Source: Hypsibius dujardini (taxonomy: Eukaryota > Tardigrada > Eutardigrada > Parachela > Hypsibiidae). From it: a stretch of DNA of 64,000 nt. A program made the translations under genes and the position numbers. Where the stretch lies: assembly GCA_001579985.1 (NCBI GenBank), contig LRSR01003805.1, positions 1 through 64,000 of the forward strand. Reading direction: 5' to 3'. Below are positions 59,601 through 64,000 of this stretch, in pieces (the first letter of the stretch is position 1; each line of letters begins with the position of its first letter). The notes beneath the pieces were generated by a model. That model was not told the origin of the DNA. It saw only the letters and a program-made list of their open reading frames with translations, and searched no databases.

Positions 59601-60559
59601 TACGGACCGTCGAGCGAGCGGTAATGGAGCTGAGTCCGAGGGACTCGCGTCTAACCTTCTGGGAGAAACTCGAAGCAGACTTACGCCCCATACCGACGCC
59701 GGAACCGGGAATGAAAGAAGAACTCATCGGGACCCCCGGTACGTGCGACAAGAAGGATATGAACAGTTCCCACAGACCGGGTCCAATCGAACGGACCGGT
59801 GTGGAACAGTCTGTCGGAGAAGTTGGAGCAAGAATCACGAGCCGGAGACAGTCGGTTGCCAGTACTCACCGACAAACCGAGAACAGCGTCTCACCTTGTT
59901 GGCGAAGAGCAGAACGAGTTTGTAGCGCGAAACGTCCGTCAGCGGCTGCGGTAGTTCGCTCGAATGATCCAGTCAAACGAACTTTCATTCCGCCAGCAGT
60001 TGATTCGAGCGCACAGTCTGAACGAATACCGGCCAATTATTATGGGATTTCCGTTTTTCCTAAGAAGGCCAACAAAATGAACCAGAGAATGTCGGTGCCG
60101 GCGCTCCATGTTCCCGTTCTAAAGACAGAGGCAAACACGTTGAAGGAACACGTAGAACTTATTACATCGATACAGATGCCTGAAACTAAGAAGCCGCCGA
60201 CGCGACCGCTTCTCGTCGTTGCGAATGCCAGCGTGAACAGCGCCCAGTCTGAGTCTGCTGTCGATGTTCCGGTAACGCCGCCTAGAAGCCGACCGGTGTC
60301 CACCTCCGGCGATTCGGGCATTCACAGCGAGGACAGCGGTTGCGGCTCGCATCGCGAGGAAAGGGAAGAACCCGAAGACCCAGAAGCCGAGGATACCAGG
60401 CTGCACGGAAAATGGGTAGAAGTGCGTCATAAGAAGAACCCGCCGAAACGAAAAGCCCCGGTGATGATCCCAGTAATGCCCCAACCCCGTCAGCCTCAAA
60501 CCAATCGGCGTGGTCAACTTGGCGGTGTGAAAGTTCCTCTTAAGAATAAAAAGTATTAA
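56644..60559 (+). CDS. unrecognised 802-residue protein, helical N-half and Pro/Ser-rich tail
   Basis: Exons: 56644-56854, 56931-57023, 58055-58207, 58281-58358, 58429-58501, 58759-60559; all GT-AG and phase-consistent. The N-terminal 70 residues are Pro/Thr/Asn/Gln-rich. Residues from about 70 to 260 look like a folded helical region: FLLRVESVRFLRASL, GHLKSCLILLEAWIHDYF, VYGGMEHVCVKLRHLVHEST, ERVACIVGRVADAVRLVRDI and VKPFEQYEEMQFYHP. The rest (last exon) is mostly disordered, with poly-Pro, a possible second helical patch (LAQCVGDLKEWFLNPSQM), a DSGIHSEDSGCGS motif and a basic C-terminus (RHKKNPPKRKAP). No signal peptide or membrane segment. I do not recognise the family; a cytoplasmic or nuclear regulator is a guess. 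ATG 56644 is the first in frame with a long open lead. Confidence 0.85.
57247..57619. mobile_element. MITE-like element with about 57-bp inverted ends
   Basis: 57247-57304 and 57564-57619 are inverted copies starting GTACGAGGTAAAGGC and ending TAACTTAACCAGGCCGG. The element, about 373 bp, lies in the second intron of the 802-residue gene. No coding content, and no clear target duplication. Confidence 0.8.
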
Positions 60560-62370
60560 TGGGGAAGGGAGGGAGAAATACTTCTTTATTTATTTAGATT
60601 CCCTGTGCGTTAAGACGAAAACAATCGCATTCAACAATGCTTGTCATAACAGGCATAGGCATTGCATAATCTCGTAGATACTGTTGTGACAATTTTTCCT
60701 GATTGTTATTATATTTTCGAATAGCCCCGCTAGCGTTCCTGTGGTATACTGGGTTTTAGTTAAATCTCAGCATATACAGTAATGCTTCAGTTCGCAAGTA
60801 TGCTGTACTAATCATACTACTACCTATTGAAGTGTTGAAGAAATCATTGAAATAAGAGTGTCGCAATTGGTTTTATGATGTAGTACTAATACTTTGCCGA
60901 GAGAGCAACGGCCTAGCCAAAAGAAAATTGCATCACCCCCAACTAGAATTCCTACAAAAAGAGATGCCCACCCCCTGGGCCTCTAGATGAAAGTCCACGT
61001 CAACCCAACTGTATTCCAAATCTTCCCCTTTGACCCATTTTCCATCCCAAATTGGCCCGGTTCACCAAATTAAAAATAAGGTTGAAAAAAAGATCGCCCT
61101 GTAATTGCTGACTAGCCTGACACAGCTGATGTCATCTTAACTTACGTTTTTTAATTATAGCACGCGACTTTATGACTAGTTCTACTGTCATTCAAGAAAC
61201 AGACTTCACCAATTAGAATACGAATCAAAAGAGTCGAAGAACGGTTGAAATGTGCTGCACATGCGCTTCATTATCGTCGCTCTTATTTAAGATCACGAGC
61301 AACCGTGTAACGGGCTATGCGATAGCACTCACTTTGTTTCTGTGCCCTCAAATCAACGAGGCAATTGAGGCAATGTCTTCTTTTAGCTTTTACTACTCGC
61401 ATAGGTAGATTCTGCTGTGTGTTTATAAAAAGGAAGGATATCCTAAAATTAAAGTCTGTTCAATACCTTCATTTTCACAACAATCCAGAAACATGATTAA
61501 CAAATTAATACGTTCGTTGAACACATATGAGATAGATTTTGTACAAGATGGTTCTCTAATCTCAAATATCGTTTGCAAAAATGAAAATACTTTAAAGAGA
61601 TTCTTTTCATATTTCAATTGACTGAGTGATTCAAATGAAGAGTAAACTGCGCAGTTAACATTTGCCGTGTTACGCATTGTAGTTAAAGAAGCAAGGCCAT
61701 GCAGATAAGACGCACGGGAAGGTAGACACCAACAACAATGGGTCATGATGAATACAGACAGAAACGATAAACGTCAAAAGAACGGGAAGGTATTAATCGG
61801 AGCACAGCATTTTTTAGACCTGCAGAAATAGCCCCTCCACAGATCAACCAGCGAGGGCGCAGGTGAGCTTGGTCTGTAAATACAAGCTTGTATTTATAAA
61901 TAAATACTTGTATTTGTAATTATCTATTCATTCAACTGTATTTAAATTTTACAATTTTGTTACAATTTTACCATTTCACAATTTACACTGTACTTAAAAC
62001 TTCTATTCACAAGTGAATAGAAACTTGAATTTACAAGTCAAGCATCCTCGCTTACTTGATCCTCCCTAACTGCGTTTGTGTTAGTGTCTGCGTTCTTCGC
62101 TGTTTTTGTTATCGTCTCTCTGTCAGCTTGTTTGACTGTCTGTCTATTTGTCTGTTTGCCTGTCTGCCTGTTTATCTGACTATCAGAATGTAGACCAGAC
62201 ACAACGGCGAGATGGTTGGTCCAGATGAAAGACCTCTTCGGCTTCATTTTTAAGGCATTAAAGGGAATCACATTGCACTGCTCGGACTTTTCATAGATTG
62301 CGTACTATATAAATAGTCCCGGCTCCAAGCAAAGAATTTAACAGCTGTGTTACTCGGCTTTCCTGTATAC
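60560..62370. other. intergenic, no gene recognised
   Basis: The 3' flank of the preceding gene, without a canonical AATAAA close to the stop. The - frame 61423-61746 has no recognisable content. A TCTG-type microsatellite lies at 62095-62190. Confidence 0.55.
62095..62190 (+). repeat. TCTG-type microsatellite
   Basis: GTCTGTCTATTTGTCTGTTT-like units, same type as at 3867-4025. Confidence 0.8.
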
Positions 62371-62396
62371 TTTGTTTCTCTTCAAATCCTCGGATT

Positions 62397-63560
62397 GCAT
62401 TCATAAATTTCTTCGTCCTTGTCGCGCTGTTTGGGATTGCTGCGGCGGTGGTACAGCGGGTTTTGGAGGAGGAACTTACGGAAGATTGGATTGCCTTCAA
62501 GGCCAAACACAGTGGGTTCAAACAGAGAGAGGAATTGGTGATCAAATGCTAAGGTCTGTTCAGGTTATTCATCCAGCATAGCGTTGTAGGGAATTCCTAT
62601 CAAGGTGCGGAAGATCTAACTCGTCGGACGATCTGGGAGGCGAATTTGAAGAAGATGGAGCATCACAACTTCTGCACCAGTTGCGGTGAGCACACCTACA
62701 CCCATGGCGTGAACAAATAAAGAGACTGGGTAAATGAATAAATTAAATTTATAATAGTAATATTATTTTTTATGTACTAATGTGGTTATATTGTTACTGT
62801 ATTTTCCTCGATAGATAGCGACAGCGTACGAGCTGTGTGACGTTAAATTGCCCCCCCCCTACTCGTTAGCGTGAACCCTGCCAGTACAGTATGTACAGGT
62901 AGTGTGTACAGTAGAAACTTTAGGTGTACAGCGGGCAACCATTACGTCCCGTGATCTGTGCACTGTCGCTATCTATCGAGGAAACTGAGTCTCGGTTAAC
63001 ACTAGTCAAACGCTCACACTATACCTTCATCGTAAGTTAAAGCTCATGGCAGAAATGCAATCAAACGTCGTGAAGGATGGTTCATTAAATATATTAGGAT
63101 TAAATTTATTTTTGGATATTTTGATTTGATTTGGTTTTTAGATGATCGTTTTTTACCAAGCATTTTGCGGTCATTCTTCAGAAATTGCACTTCTGCTTTT
63201 CAAGAAAATGTATCAAATTTGAAGTATCTATCACCGTCCAGAGATAATTAAAGAAGTATTGGGAAGCTTCCGTACTACATTTTATAATACCCTTTCTGGT
63301 GTTTACTTGATGGTAACCAGGAATGCGAGAGAAGTCTTATAGATTACCCCTTCAACTACGTCCAGTAAGTCAGGATTGCGCTAGAGAAGGACTACCTTTT
63401 TACCGCCGAAGTGGGTGATTGCGCTTACAATGCGTCAAAAAGGCCGCTGGAGACACAGGTTTCGTTAATATTCCCTCAGGGGATGAAACCGCCCTAGTAG
63501 CCGTCATTGCCAGCGTCGGACCGATTTCCGTCGTCACGGACAGCTCGCGGACCTATTAGA
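62397..63560 (+). pseudogene. cathepsin L-like cysteine protease pseudogene
   Basis: Three blocks follow cathepsin L order. Block 1 (62401-62550) is a signal peptide (NFFVLVALFGIAAAVV) plus the start of the I29 propeptide (EEELTEDWIAFKAKH); its expected start codon reads ATA, not ATG. Block 2 (about 62590-62740) continues the propeptide with TRRTIWEANLKKMEHHN and VNK, then a stop where Phe is expected. Block 3 (63320-63560) is from the mature enzyme: LIDYPFNYVQ, a stop, DYLFTAEVGDCAYNASK, a frame change, then GDTGFVNIPSGDE and VIASVGPISVV, ending in a stop. The active-site Cys and His regions are missing. It is a decayed host gene copy, unless the assembly is very poor here. Confidence 0.8.
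62803..62984. repeat. short element with perfect 22-bp inverted ends
   Basis: TTTCCTCGATAGATAGCGAC (then AG) at 62803-62824 is repeated inverted at 62963-62984. The 182-bp unit holds a poly-C run and sits inside the cathepsin pseudogene between blocks 2 and 3, so it looks like an inserted mini-MITE or foldback. Confidence 0.85.
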
Positions 63561-63599
63561 GTTTGGCCAGGCGGTGGGCAGATAAGCCAAAATCCTTTT

Positions 63600-64000
63600 T
63601 TTTAAATCCAACCTGAGAATTTTTCGATCATTTTAAAAGTCCTGGGGTCTGGGAGTTCAATTTTCAAGCTCCTCTGGAATTATAAAATCTTTTACATAAA
63701 TTCTATTTTTTTACAAAATTTAGACCGTTCTGCAATAATGTAATAATACGTTTGCAGTAATTGAGAGATAGATGGCTCACGTTAGAACTTTAAACTATCA
63801 AATCTAAAGCAGAAAATGAAGACTTTGGAAACGTTTTGAAATTCATACCCCCCCCCCATCCCGCCCAGGTACTAAATTGATCAGAATCAAATGAGGACTT
63901 TGGACCAACTTAAAAAAAGGCGTTTCAGTTTGTTTGCCCTTTCCCTGGCCCGTTTTTTGTGGGGATCATTCCGACATGTAAGGACCCTGAACAGGCTCTG
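63600..64000. other. no gene recognised
   Basis: AT-rich with a poly-C run near 63848. Nothing coding was seen up to the window end. Confidence 0.55.

Noticed and set aside
58978-60517. Several long frames opposite or offset to the last exon of the 802-residue gene
   Set aside because: They are shadows caused by the GC-rich, Pro-rich coding frame.

Overview
This is animal (metazoan) nuclear DNA. Genes are split into many exons by GT-AG introns from 65 bp to over 8 kb. Two genes point to a ciliated animal: an axonemal dynein intermediate chain and a CDKL1/4-type kinase. A third encodes a secreted receptor or lectin-like protein built from animal extracellular modules. Intergenic and intronic DNA is full of decayed transposons (piggyBac, Merlin, hAT, Tc1/mariner, a LINE, a tyrosine-recombinase retroelement), inverted-repeat elements and TCTG-type microsatellites. 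I cannot fix the phylum from the sequence; an invertebrate is most likely.

Layout. (1) 1-10.5 kb, + strand: a piggyBac remnant, then 11 visible exons of a DNAI2-like gene whose 5' end is outside or unseen; its 5-kb first intron holds Merlin and hAT remnants. (2) 10.5-15.4 kb: intergenic, with a perfect-looking hairpin, a three-copy tandem repeat and an interrupted SAP-like reading frame. (3) 15.4-24.8 kb, + strand: a five-exon CDKL1/4-like kinase; its 8.2-kb third intron carries a palindrome of about 0.8 kb, a LINE fragment and a mariner-like fragment. (4) 25-28.8 kb, - strand: a fossil tyrosine-recombinase (DIRS/PAT-like) retroelement between two direct repeats. (5) 28.8-53 kb, + strand: a 17-exon (possibly more) gene for a roughly 2,100-residue multidomain extracellular protein: SRCR repeats, fibrinogen-like domain, Ala/Pro linker with a furin-like site, four F5/8 type C domains, a PAN/apple domain, a half SRCR, a CCP/sushi module and four fucolectin-type (FTP) domains. 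A small antisense gene or pseudogene lies inside one intron. (6) 53-56.6 kb: intergenic with a 716-bp Tc1/mariner-type MITE. (7) 56.6-60.6 kb, + strand: a six-exon gene for an 802-residue protein with a helical N-terminal half and a long Pro/Ser-rich tail; I do not recognise it. (8) 60.6-64 kb: mostly empty, then a decayed cathepsin L-like pseudogene.

All exon joins in the four main genes were checked by hand for splice consensus and reading phase, and all agree. The genes show no sign of acting in one pathway, apart from the dynein chain and the CDKL kinase both being cilium-associated families. The multidomain protein is the most unusual item in the window.
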